A DNA stretch of 64,000 bases from Mycobacterium sp. (GTDB lineage Bacteria; Actinomycetota; Actinomycetes; Mycobacteriales; Mycobacteriaceae). A program made the position numbers and the translations under genes. Within the stretch, counting starts at the first letter, position 1, and every line of letters begins with the position of its first letter. Below are positions 51,362 through 62,300 of the stretch, piece by piece. The notes under the pieces are model-generated. The model saw only the letters and a program-made list of their open reading frames with translations, was not told the origin of the DNA and ran no database searches. The stretch spans positions 1 to 64,000 of the forward strand of contig NZ_JASBVP010000013.1 in NCBI RefSeq assembly GCF_029961025.1. The letters run 5' to 3'.

Positions 51362-52294
51362 ATGACCAGCCAACAACTGACCGCCGAGCCGGCGGCCGGG
51401 AAGTTTGAGTTGAGCCAACTGCGCACGCTGGAGGCCGAGGCCATCCACATCATCCGGGAGGTGGCCGCGGAGTTCGAACGGCCGGTGCTGCTGTTCTCGG
51501 GCGGCAAAGACTCCATCGTGATGCTCCACCTGGCGCTTAAAGCGTTCCGGCCGGGGCGGTTACCGTTCCCGGTGATGCACGTCGATACCGGCCACAACTT
51601 CGAGGAGGTCATCGCGGCGCGCGATGACCTGATCTCCGCCACCGGGGTGCGGTTGATCGTGGCGTCGGTGCAGGAGGATATCGACGCCGGGCGTGTCGTC
51701 GACAACCTCCCCTCGCGAAACTGGCTGCAGACGGCGACGCTGCTGCGCGCGATCCGGGAGAACCGGTTCGACGCCGCTTTTGGCGGCGGGCGGCGCGACG
51801 AGGAACGCGCCCGCGCCAAGGAACGGGTGTTCAGCTTCCGTGACGAGTTCGGCCAGTGGGACCCGAAAGCCCAGCGACCGGAGTTGTGGAATCTCTACAA
51901 CGGGCGCCATCACCCGGGCGAGCACATTCGGGTGTTCCCGCTGTCCAACTGGACCGAGTTCGACGTCTGGTCCTATATCGGCGCCGAGGGGATCACCCTG
52001 CCGTCGATTTATTTCGCTCACCGCCGCGCGGTGTTCCGCCGGGACGGGATGTTGCTGGCGGTCCACCGGTACCTGCCACCGCGCCCGGGCGAGGAGGTGT
52101 TCGAGGCCTCGGTGCGGTTCCGTACCGTCGGCGACGTCACCTGCACCGGCTGTGTCGAGTCCAGTGCCGCCACGGTCGAGGAGATCCTCGCCGAGACAGC
52201 GGTGTCACGTTTGACCGAGCGCGGAGCCACCCGGGCCGACGACCGGATTTCGGAGGCCGGCATGGAAGACCGCAAACGACAGGGGTACTTCTGA
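51362..52294 (+). CDS. cysD: ATP sulfurylase small subunit CysD
   Basis: This is the adenylyltransferase subunit (310 aa) that makes APS from sulfate and ATP together with CysN. It is a PAPS-reductase-fold enzyme with the PP-loop VLLFSGGKDSIVMLHLALKAF. Further blocks are MHVDTGHNFEEVI, AAFGGGRRDEERARAKERVFSFRDEFGQWDPK and the C-terminal AGMEDRKRQGYF. The frame opens at 51341, but ATG 51362 follows a perfect AGGAGG. Its stop overlaps the cysNC start (TGATG). Confidence 0.96.
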   Translation: MTSQQLTAEPAAGKFELSQLRTLEAEAIHIIREVAAEFERPVLLFSGGKDSIVMLHLALKAFRPGRLPFPVMHVDTGHNFEEVIAARDDLISATGVRLIVASVQEDIDAGRVVDNLPSRNWLQTATLLRAIRENRFDAAFGGGRRDEERARAKERVFSFRDEFGQWDPKAQRPELWNLYNGRHHPGEHIRVFPLSNWTEFDVWSYIGAEGITLPSIYFAHRRAVFRRDGMLLAVHRYLPPRPGEEVFEASVRFRTVGDVTCTGCVESSAATVEEILAETAVSRLTERGATRADDRISEAGMEDRKRQGYF

Positions 52295-54156
52295 TGACGG
52301 TATCGACATCAACAACCACGATGCTTCGCATCGCAACCGCCGGCTCCGTCGACGACGGTAAGTCGACCCTGATCGGGCGGCTGCTCTACGACTCCAAGGC
52401 CCTGATGGAAGATCAATGGGCGTCCATGGAGCGCACCTCCGCCGAACGCGGGCATGACTACATCGACCTGGCACTGGTCACCGACGGCCTGCGCGCAGAA
52501 CGCGAGCAGGGCATCACCATTGACGTCGCCTACCGCTACTTCGACACCCCTAGGCGAAAGTTCATCATCGCCGACACCCCGGGTCACATCCAGTACACCC
52601 GCAACATGGTGACCGGTGCGTCCACCGCACAGCTGGTGATCGTGCTAGTCGATGCCCGCCATGGCCTGCAGGAGCAGTCTCGCCGGCACGCCTTCCTGGC
52701 GTCGTTGCTGGGTATTGGCCACATCGTGCTGGCGGTGAACAAGATGGATCTGGTCGACTGGGACCGAAAAACCTTCGAGGCGATTCGTGACGAATTCCGC
52801 GCCTTCGTTGCCCGCCTCGACGTGCACGACGTGACGGCCATCCCGATGTCGGCCCTGAACGGCGACAATGTGGTCACCAAGTCGGGCCGTGCGCCGTGGT
52901 ATGCCGGGCCGGCCCTGCTGCCGCACCTCGAGGAGGTCGACATCGCGGCGGACCGCAACCTCATCGACATGCGGTTTCCGGTTCAGTACGTCATCCGGCC
53001 GCACACCCGCGAGCACCAGGACTACCGCAGCTACGCCGGTACGCTGGCCAGCGGAGTGCTGCACCCCGGCGAGGAAGTGATCGTGCTGCCAGCCGGCAGG
53101 ATCAGTCGCGTCACCACCATCGAGGGGCCAAACGGACCGCTGGGAGAAGCGTTTCCGCCGATGGCAATCGCGGTCAGCCTGGCCGACGATATCGACATCT
53201 CGCGTGGTGACATGATCGTTCGCCCCGATAATCGACCGAGGGTCTCGCAGGAGTTTGACGCCACCGTTTGCTGGATGGCGGATGACTCGGCACTGGAGCC
53301 CGGCCGTAGCTACATCATCAAGCACACCACTCGCACTACGCGTGCCCAAGTGACTGCGCTGGACTACCGGCTCGACGTCAACACCCTGCATCGGGAGCGA
53401 AGCGCAACGGCGTTGAAGCTCAACGAGCTCGGCTGTGTCTCACTGCGCACCCAGATACCGCTCATGCTCGACGAATACACCCACAATCCCAGCACCGGAT
53501 CGTTTATTCTCATCGACCCCGACACCAACGGAACGGTGGCGGCGGGTATGGTGTTGCGGGACGTTTCGATTCATGCTTCCAGTCCCAACACCGTGCGACA
53601 CCGCTCGCTGGTTGCCGCCGAGGACCGATTGTCACGCGGGCGCACGGTCTGGTTCACCGGGCTATCGGGTTCGGGTAAGTCCTCGGTGGCCATGCTGGTT
53701 GAACAGAAGCTACTTGAAAAAGGCGTTCCCGCTTACGTTCTCGATGGCGACAACCTGCGCCATGGCCTCAACGCCGACCTGGGGTTTTCGATGGCCGACC
53801 GTGCGGAGAACCTCCGCCGGTTAGCGCATGTGGCGGTGCTGCTTGCCGATTGCGGCCAAACGGTGTTGGTACCCGCAATCAGTCCGCTGGCTGAGCACCG
53901 GGAATTGGCCCGCCGGGTGCACACCGATGCCGGCATCGATTTTTTCGAGGTGTTTTGTGATACTCCACTTCAAGACTGCGAGCGGCGTGATCCGAAGGGG
54001 TTGTACGCCAAGGCTCGTGCGGGCCTGATCACTCATTTCACCGGCATCGACAGCCCTTACCAGAGACCGAAGAATCCCGATCTTCGACTCACTCCGGATT
54101 ATACCAGCGAGGAGCTGGCCCAACAGGTGATCGACCTGCTCGAGTCTCGACCGTAA
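52294..54156 (+). CDS. cysN: Bifunctional ATP sulfurylase GTPase/APS kinase CysNC
   Basis: This is a 620-residue fusion. The N-terminal GTPase (about 1-430) has GSVDDGKSTLIGRLLYDSK, EQGITIDVAYRYF, IADTPGHIQYTRNM and VNKMDLVDW, and drives the CysD reaction. The C-terminal APS kinase has Walker A FTGLSGSGKSSVAMLVEQKL, DGDNLRHGLNADLGFS and FCDTPLQDCERRDPKGLYAKARAG, and makes PAPS. The ATG at 52294 shares a base with the cysD stop. The sulfate activation unit is intact although the carbonic anhydrase that precedes it in M. tuberculosis is destroyed. Confidence 0.96.
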   Translation: MTVSTSTTTMLRIATAGSVDDGKSTLIGRLLYDSKALMEDQWASMERTSAERGHDYIDLALVTDGLRAEREQGITIDVAYRYFDTPRRKFIIADTPGHIQYTRNMVTGASTAQLVIVLVDARHGLQEQSRRHAFLASLLGIGHIVLAVNKMDLVDWDRKTFEAIRDEFRAFVARLDVHDVTAIPMSALNGDNVVTKSGRAPWYAGPALLPHLEEVDIAADRNLIDMRFPVQYVIRPHTREHQDYRSYAGTLASGVLHPGEEVIVLPAGRISRVTTIEGPNGPLGEAFPPMAIAVSLADDIDISRGDMIVRPDNRPRVSQEFDATVCWMADDSALEPGRSYIIKHTTRTTRAQVTALDYRLDVNTLHRERSATALKLNELGCVSLRTQIPLMLDEYTHNPSTGSFILIDPDTNGTVAAGMVLRDVSIHASSPNTVRHRSLVAAEDRLSRGRTVWFTGLSGSGKSSVAMLVEQKLLEKGVPAYVLDGDNLRHGLNADLGFSMADRAENLRRLAHVAVLLADCGQTVLVPAISPLAEHRELARRVHTDAGIDFFEVFCDTPLQDCERRDPKGLYAKARAGLITHFTGIDSPYQRPKNPDLRLTPDYTSEELAQQVIDLLESRP

Positions 54157-54280
54157 ATGACCACAGCCCCTGGACGGCACCCGTGGATTCGTTGAGCTCG
54201 CCCACCAGGGTTGGCGCCACCCGTGGCGTTGCGGGCCTACCGCCCGCATAGCCGCCCGAGCGGGTGGCACAATTCACAGA

Positions 54281-54766
54281 ATGCGCATGTCGGCCAAAGC
54301 GGAGTACGCGGTGCGGGCGATGATTCAATTGGCGGCGGCCGAACCGGGTGAGGTGGTCAAGACCGACGACTTAGCCAGGGCGCAGGGTATACCACCGCAG
54401 TTCCTCGTCGACATCCTGTCCGATTTGCGCACCGACCGTCTGGTGCGCAGCCACCGTGGCCGCGAGGGGGGATACGAACTCGCCCGGCCGGCAAGCGAGA
54501 TCAGCATCGCCGACGTGTTGCGCTGCATCGACGGTCCGCTCGCCAGTGTCCGCGACATGGGGCTCGGCGATCTGCCCTATTCGGGGCCGACCGCGGCGCT
54601 GCCCGACGTCTGGCGTGCACTGCGCGCGAGCATGCGCTCGGTGCTGGAGAAAACCACCCTGGCCGATGTCGTTGCCGGCACCCTGCCGGAACACGTCACG
54701 AAACTCGCCGACGACTACCGCGATCAGGAGCGCGGGCGGCACGGTGCGGGCCGGAGCGACGATTAG
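54281..54766 (+). CDS. Rrf2-family transcriptional regulator (Rv1287-like)
   Basis: This is a 161-residue Rrf2 protein. The N-terminal winged helix is [70 protein letters not shown]. The Fe-S cysteines of IscR are absent (only one Cys, in VLRCIDGPL), so it is more like CymR than IscR. Because it follows cysD-cysNC it may control sulfur assimilation. That is inference. It converges on, and overlaps by 4 bp, the VOC gene. Confidence 0.92.
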   Translation: MRMSAKAEYAVRAMIQLAAAEPGEVVKTDDLARAQGIPPQFLVDILSDLRTDRLVRSHRGREGGYELARPASEISIADVLRCIDGPLASVRDMGLGDLPYSGPTAALPDVWRALRASMRSVLEKTTLADVVAGTLPEHVTKLADDYRDQERGRHGAGRSDD

Positions 54767-55152
54767 CCGCCCGACCCGTAGGGCCGGGTGAGGATCTCCA
54801 TGTGGTGACCGGCCGGGTCGCGAAAGTAGACCCCGCGGCCCCCGTCCCGGTGGTTGATCTCCCCCGGTCGTTCGCCCGCCGGGTCCGCCCAGTGCCGCAG
54901 CCCGCGAGACCGGATCTTGGCGTAGATTGCCTCGAAGTCGTCCTCGGAAACCAGGAAGGCGTAATGCTGCGGGCGAATCTCCTCACCCGCGGGCGTGTCC
55001 GCGTAGTCGAGGGTGACCCCGTGCTCAAGCGCCACAGCCAGAAACCGTCCCACCGGCACCGGGTCCGGAAGCCCGAACAGTTCGGTGAGAAATTCCGCCG
55101 ACTGCCGCTTGTCCCGCGCGGCGACAATAGTGTGGTTAAAACTGATACTCAT
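54763..55152 (-). CDS. VOC-superfamily (glyoxalase/dioxygenase-like) protein
   Basis: This is a 129-residue single-domain vicinal-oxygen-chelate protein with two beta-alpha-beta-beta-beta modules. The metal-ligand positions are visible in [12 protein letters not shown] (His near the N-terminus), [12 protein letters not shown] and the C-terminal [18 protein letters not shown] (His-Glu). The substrate is unknown, and antibiotic or thiol adducts are typical for the group. It is not at this place in M. tuberculosis. Confidence 0.87.
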   Translation of the reverse strand: MSISFNHTIVAARDKRQSAEFLTELFGLPDPVPVGRFLAVALEHGVTLDYADTPAGEEIRPQHYAFLVSEDDFEAIYAKIRSRGLRHWADPAGERPGEINHRDGGRGVYFRDPAGHHMEILTRPYGSGG

Positions 55153-55398
55153 TGCCCTTGCCAGTCAAGCACCGTTGCGCACCAGGGCGCAATGCCGAGA
55201 CGGTTTCTCGGACACCCCGGGGCTCGGGGCGGTGTTGCGCTCCCGGGTATCGCCGGTGGCGGCGCCGGGTGCTGCACCGGCCGGTCAAGAGGACACCGAG
55301 CTGGGGTTGACGAACGTTCCACCGGTCACCGGGGACCTCGGTTGTGCCACGCCGGGCGAACGGACCGAAAAACCGCTACTGACCAGCCAAAACATGTG

Positions 55399-55471
55399 TG
55401 CCCCCGACAGGATTCGAACCTGCGACCTTCTGCTCCGGAGGCAGACGCTCTATCCCCTGAGCTACGGGGGC
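55399..55471 (-). tRNA. tRNA-Arg (anticodon CCG)
   Basis: A 73-nt cloverleaf on the minus strand. The 7-bp acceptor stem is GCCCCCG/CGGGGGC with discriminator A. The D arm is GCTCAGGGGATAGAGC. The anticodon stem-loop is TCTGC-CTCCGGA-GCAGA, giving anticodon CCG, which reads CGG (Arg). The T arm contains GGTTCGAATCC. CCA is not encoded. It is divergent from argS, its charging enzyme, as in M. tuberculosis. Confidence 0.97.
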
Positions 55472-55603
55472 GCATGCACGGGGTGCCGCGCCGTCGGCTC
55501 CGTCAGCCTAACGCATACCCCCCGGGCGGGCACGCGTATCGCCCCCGGGCGGGCATCTGACGGATTCGGGATGTGACCACGACAGCCCATAGGATGGACA
55601 TTC

Positions 55604-57256
55604 GTGACCCCCGCCGATCTGGCTGAGCTGCTAAAGACCACCGCGGCCGCGGTGTTGGCCGAACGTGGCCTCGACTCGGCGGCGTTGCCGGCCACTGTCA
55701 CCGTCGAACGGCCGCGCAACCCCGAGCACGGCGATTACGCCAGCAACCTGGCCCTGCAGCTCGCCGGAAAGGTCGGCAAAAATCCGCGTGAACTCGCCGG
55801 ATGGCTTGCCGAGGCGCTGGCAGGTGTTACCGGGATCGCGGCGGCGGAGGTGGCCGGACCGGGCTTTATCAACATGCGCTTGCAAGCGTCGGCGCAGGGC
55901 GTCGTCATCGCCAGGGTCATCGAGGCAGGAAAGACCTACGGCAACTCCGACGAGTTGGCCGGGCGACGGATTAACCTGGAATTCGTCTCGGCCAATCCCA
56001 CCGGACCCATCCACATCGGCGGTACCCGCTGGGCGGCCGTCGGTGACGCGTTAGGTCGGTTGCTGTCGACGCAGGGTGCCGAAGTGGTGCGCGAGTACTA
56101 CTTCAACGATCACGGCGCGCAGATCGACCGCTTCACCGACTCACTGATCGCCGCCGCCAAGGGTGAGCCCACGCCACCCGACGGCTACGCGGGCAGCTAC
56201 ATCACCGACATCGCCGCGCAGGTGCTGCAGCAGGCGCCCAACGCGCTGCGGCTGCCCGAGGACGAGATGCGGGAGACGTTCCGGGCCATCGGTGTCGAGC
56301 TGATGTTCGCCCACATCAAGCGGTCGCTGCACGACTTCGGCACCGATTTCGACGTCTACACTCACGAGCAGTCGATGCACAGCAGTGGCCGTGTCGAGCA
56401 GGCCATCCAACGGCTTCGCCAAACCGGAAATATTTACCAGAAGGATAATGCGCTCTGGTTGCGCACCAGTGCTTTTGGCGACGACAAAGATCGCGTCGTC
56501 ATCAAAAGCGATGGTACCCCCACCTATCTGGCCGCTGACCTGGCCTATTACCTGGACAAGCGACAACGCGGCTTCGACCTGTGTATCTACATGCTCGGCG
56601 CCGACCATCACGGGTACACCGCCCGGCTCAAGGCAGCCGCCGCCGCCCTCGGTGACGATCCGGCCACCGTCGAGGTGCTCATCGGCCAGATGGTCAACCT
56701 GGTCCGTGACGGCCAACCGGTGCGGATGAGCAAGCGCGCTGGCACCGTGATAACCCTCGACGACCTGGTCGAGGCGATCGGAGTCGACGCCGCCCGCTAC
56801 AGTTTGATCCGTTCGTCGGTGGACACGCCGATCGACATCGACCTGGAACTATGGTCCTCGGCATCAAACGAAAACCCGGTATATTACGTGCAATACGCAC
56901 ATGCTCGACTCTCGGCACTGGCTCGTAACGCAGACGAACTCGGCCTGGCCCCCGACACCGGGCATCTTGAAATGCTCACCCATGATAAAGAGGGCGCGTT
57001 GGTGCGCACCATCGGTGATTTCCCGAGGGTACTGAAAACCGCTGCTTCGCTGCGAGAGCCACATCGTGTGTGCCGCTATCTGGAAGACCTCGCTGGCGAT
57101 TACCATCGCTTCTACGACTCGTGCCGGGTCTTGCCCCAAGGCGACGAGGAACCAAACCAGCTGCATGCTGCCCGCCTCGCCCTGTGCCAGGCCACGCGTC
57201 AGGTCATCGCCAACGGCTTGGCCATTCTCGGAGTTAGCGCACCGGAGCGAATGTGA
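55604..57256 (+). CDS. argS: Arginyl-tRNA synthetase
   Basis: This is a class I aminoacyl-tRNA synthetase of 550 residues, charging tRNA-Arg. The HIGH-type motif is [22 protein letters not shown], and the KMSKS-type motif is [16 protein letters not shown]. The N-terminal additional domain and C-terminal DALR anticodon-binding domain ([20 protein letters not shown]) are complete. The GTG start is at 55604. Its stop overlaps lysA (GTGA), so translation of the amino-acid operon is coupled to it. Confidence 0.97.
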   Translation: MTPADLAELLKTTAAAVLAERGLDSAALPATVTVERPRNPEHGDYASNLALQLAGKVGKNPRELAGWLAEALAGVTGIAAAEVAGPGFINMRLQASAQGVVIARVIEAGKTYGNSDELAGRRINLEFVSANPTGPIHIGGTRWAAVGDALGRLLSTQGAEVVREYYFNDHGAQIDRFTDSLIAAAKGEPTPPDGYAGSYITDIAAQVLQQAPNALRLPEDEMRETFRAIGVELMFAHIKRSLHDFGTDFDVYTHEQSMHSSGRVEQAIQRLRQTGNIYQKDNALWLRTSAFGDDKDRVVIKSDGTPTYLAADLAYYLDKRQRGFDLCIYMLGADHHGYTARLKAAAAALGDDPATVEVLIGQMVNLVRDGQPVRMSKRAGTVITLDDLVEAIGVDAARYSLIRSSVDTPIDIDLELWSSASNENPVYYVQYAHARLSALARNADELGLAPDTGHLEMLTHDKEGALVRTIGDFPRVLKTAASLREPHRVCRYLEDLAGDYHRFYDSCRVLPQGDEEPNQLHAARLALCQATRQVIANGLAILGVSAPERM

Positions 57257-58680
57257 ACGGGCATGTTGCGAGCCATCTCGACCATCTGCGGGATGAGGCG
57301 AGTCATTACGGCATCGGTCTACCACGGCCGCGATCAACGCACGAGCTATTGCATCTAGCACCGAATGTCTGGCCACATAATGCTTTTCGCCATGATGATG
57401 GCGTAATCGCTATTGCCGGAGTTCCGCTGACCCAGTTGGCACGGGAATTCGGCACACCGCTGTTCGTTGTCGACGAAGATGACTTTCGCTCTCGGTGCAG
57501 AGATATCGCGGCGGCGTTCGGCGGACCGCAGAATGTTCACTATGCAGCAAAAGCTTTTCTCTGCACGGAAATCGCACGCTGGATCGACGACGAAGGCCTC
57601 TCGCTCGACGTGTGCACGGGTGGGGAACTGGCCGTCGCATTGCGCGCCCATTTCCCCGTGGAGCGGATCGTGCTGCACGGCAACAATAAGTCGGCTGCAG
57701 AGTTGTCTGCGGCCGTCGCAGCGCGAATCGGGCTTGTTGTCGTGGACTCGATGACCGAGATCGAGCGACTCGATACCATCGCGGCCGGCGCCGGTGTGGT
57801 ACAGGATGTGCTGGTGCGTGTCACCGTAGGTGTCGAAGCGCACACCCATGAGTTCATCTCGACCGCACACGAGGATCAAAAATTCGGGCTCTCGCTGGCC
57901 AGCGGCGCGGCGATGCACGCGGTGGAGCGGATCTTTGCCACCAGACACCTACGACTGGTGGGCCTGCATAGCCATATCGGCTCGCAGATTCTCGATATCG
58001 CCGGCTTCGAGATCGCCGCGCATCGGATCGTCAACCTGCTGGCTGATATCGCCGGAAAGTTCGGCACCGACAAGGCGGCACAGATTTCAATCGTGGACCT
58101 CGGCGGAGGCATGGGTATTTCGTATCTGCCAGGCGATGATCCGCCGCCTATGGGTGAGCTGGCAGCGAAGCTTAGCGCCATTGTGTGCAACGAGTCGGCG
58201 GCGATCGGCCTGCCAACACCCAGATTGGTGGTCGAGCCCGGACGCGCCATCGCAGGGCCTGGCACGATAACGGTATATGAGGTCGGCACCGTCAAGGACG
58301 TGAACGTGAGTGCCTCCGCGAACCGTCGCTATGTCAGCGTCGACGGCGGCATGAGCGACAACATCCGCACCGCACTCTACAATGCGCGGTACGACGTCCG
58401 TTTGGCATCCAGAGCCAGCGACGCGCCGCCGGTATTGGCCCGCATCGTCGGAAAGCACTGTGAGAGCGGAGATATCGTCGTGCGTGATGCGTGGGTTCCC
58501 GGTGACGTTTCGCCGGGGGATTTGCTTGCGGTGGCCGCGACCGGCGCGTACTGCTACTCACTATCCAGCCGCTATAACATGATCGGCCGGCCGGCTGTGG
58601 TAGCGGTGCGTGACGGACATGCCCGCCTCATCCTGCGCCGCGAGACGATCGACGATCTGCTGAGCCTGGAGGCATGGTGA
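57253..58680 (+). CDS. lysA: Diaminopimelate decarboxylase
   Basis: This enzyme makes lysine from meso-diaminopimelate and is PLP-dependent (475 aa). The cofactor Lys is in [14 protein letters not shown]. Other conserved blocks are [51 protein letters not shown] and the Cys of [10 protein letters not shown] (substrate site). The GTG start overlapping argS gives an N-terminal extension of about 28 residues over the annotated M. tuberculosis protein, so an internal start near [11 protein letters not shown] is possible. Confidence 0.95.
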   Translation: MNGHVASHLDHLRDEASHYGIGLPRPRSTHELLHLAPNVWPHNAFRHDDGVIAIAGVPLTQLAREFGTPLFVVDEDDFRSRCRDIAAAFGGPQNVHYAAKAFLCTEIARWIDDEGLSLDVCTGGELAVALRAHFPVERIVLHGNNKSAAELSAAVAARIGLVVVDSMTEIERLDTIAAGAGVVQDVLVRVTVGVEAHTHEFISTAHEDQKFGLSLASGAAMHAVERIFATRHLRLVGLHSHIGSQILDIAGFEIAAHRIVNLLADIAGKFGTDKAAQISIVDLGGGMGISYLPGDDPPPMGELAAKLSAIVCNESAAIGLPTPRLVVEPGRAIAGPGTITVYEVGTVKDVNVSASANRRYVSVDGGMSDNIRTALYNARYDVRLASRASDAPPVLARIVGKHCESGDIVVRDAWVPGDVSPGDLLAVAATGAYCYSLSSRYNMIGRPAVVAVRDGHARLILRRETIDDLLSLEAW

Positions 58681-60001
58681 GGGTATTCGGACCCGAAAAA
58701 CCGGTCGGTGTGGCAGTACTTGGCCTGGGCAATGTAGGCAGCGAAGTTGTTCGCATCATCGAGAACAGCGCTGCGGATCTCGCAGCGCGCATCGGCGCCC
58801 CACTGGTGCTGCGCGGCATTGGTGTTCGCCGGGTGGCGGCTGATCGGGGAGTTCCGGTGGAGCTACTTACCGACAACATCGACGAACTGGTATCGCGGGA
58901 GGACGTCGACATCGTCGTAGAACTGATGGGTCCCGTGGACCCGGCACGCAAGGCGATCCTGTCCGCGCTCGAGGGCGGCAAATCTGTCGTCACCGCCAAC
59001 AAAGCCTTGCTGTCGACATCCACCGGCGAGTTGGCTCAGGCCGCCGAAAATGCCAATGTCGACTTATATTTCGAAGCGGCTGTCGCAGGCGCTATTCCAG
59101 TCATCCGGCCACTGACCCAGTCACTGGCCGGCGACACGGTCCTGCGGGTGGTGGGCATTGTCAACGGCACTACCAACTACATCCTCTCCGAGATGGCGAG
59201 CACCGGACGCGATTACGCGCAGGCGCTGGCCGACGCGAGCGCACTCGGCTACGCGGAGGCCGATCCTACCGCCGACGTAGAAGGCTATGATGCAGCGGCC
59301 AAAGCCGCGATTCTGGCGTCCATCGCCTTCCATACCCGGGTAACCGCGGATGACGTCTATCGCGAGGGCATCACCGGAATCACCCCGGCCGATTTCGTCT
59401 CTGCGCGTGCCCTTGGGTGCACCATCAAATTATTGTCGATTTGTGAACGAATCATTACCGATGCAGGCCAACGTGTTTCGGCTCGTGTCTATCCGGCATT
59501 GGTTCCCTTGACGCATCCGTTGGCCGGCGTCAACGGCGCGTTCAACGCCGTGGTGGTCGAAGCCGAGGCGGCGGGGCGACTGATGTTCTACGGACAGGGT
59601 GCCGGTGGGGCGCCGACCGCCTCGGCGGTGGCCGGCGATCTGGTGATGGCGGCCCGCAACCGGGTACTCGGCAGCCGCGGACCGCGTGAGTCCAAATACG
59701 CCCAATTGCCGGTCATGCCGATCGGCTTCATCTCTGCCCGTTACTACATCAGCATGTATGTCACCGACAGGCCAGGCGTATTGTCCTCGGTTGCAGCAGA
59801 ATTCGCGAAGCGCGAAGTGAGTATCGCCGAGGTGCGTCAGGAAGGTGTGGTCGATGACGGCGGCCAGCGGGTGGGAGCTCGCATCGTCGTGGTCACTCAC
59901 CACGCCACCGATGCGGCGGTGTCGGAAACCGTGGCCGCGTTGGCTGACCTCGATGTGGTCCAGCGTGTCGCGAACGTACTGCGGCTGGAAGGAGCAGGTC
60001 C

Positions 60002-60005
<4 letters not shown>
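58674..60005 (+). CDS. thrA: Homoserine dehydrogenase
   Basis: This enzyme reduces aspartate semialdehyde to homoserine (threonine and methionine branch), 443 residues. It has the Rossmann motif [22 protein letters not shown] with the conserved Lys, [14 protein letters not shown], and [23 protein letters not shown] with the catalytic Asp/Lys. A C-terminal ACT domain ([35 protein letters not shown]) gives feedback control by threonine. ATG 58674 overlaps lysA by 7 bp. GTG 58677 is an alternative. Confidence 0.96.
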
Positions 60006-62039
<2,034 letters not shown>

Positions 62040-62065
62040 CCGCCATCGATGCGGGCTGCGGATCC

Positions 62066-62094
62066 TTGCGCCGGGCACCGAAGCGCGTTATCCT
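62066..62094 (+). promoter_or_regulatory. Possible rho promoter (-35 TTGCGC, 17 bp, -10 TATCCT)
   Basis: TTGCGC at 62066-62071 and TATCCT at 62089-62094 are spaced by 17 bp, a SigA-like arrangement. Transcription from here would give a leader of roughly 200 nt before the rho GTG. The rest of the 261-bp gap after thrB holds no gene. A long leader would fit the autogenous control known for rho in other bacteria. Confidence 0.4.
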
Positions 62095-62300
62095 CGGACT
62101 CGTCCAGCACTCGCAGGGCCGGCATCTGCATCGATACTGTCTTGCCACTAGGACCACCAATTCCTCTCGTGACGATGGTTCGCCGTTTGAGCCGACAATC
62201 CGGACCCGTCGCAGAGTCGATGATTGGGAGTACTCAGCGATTTGGCTGAATGTAACGAACCCCTTGCATGACGCAATCAGCGAGGGAAGAAAGGAAATCC

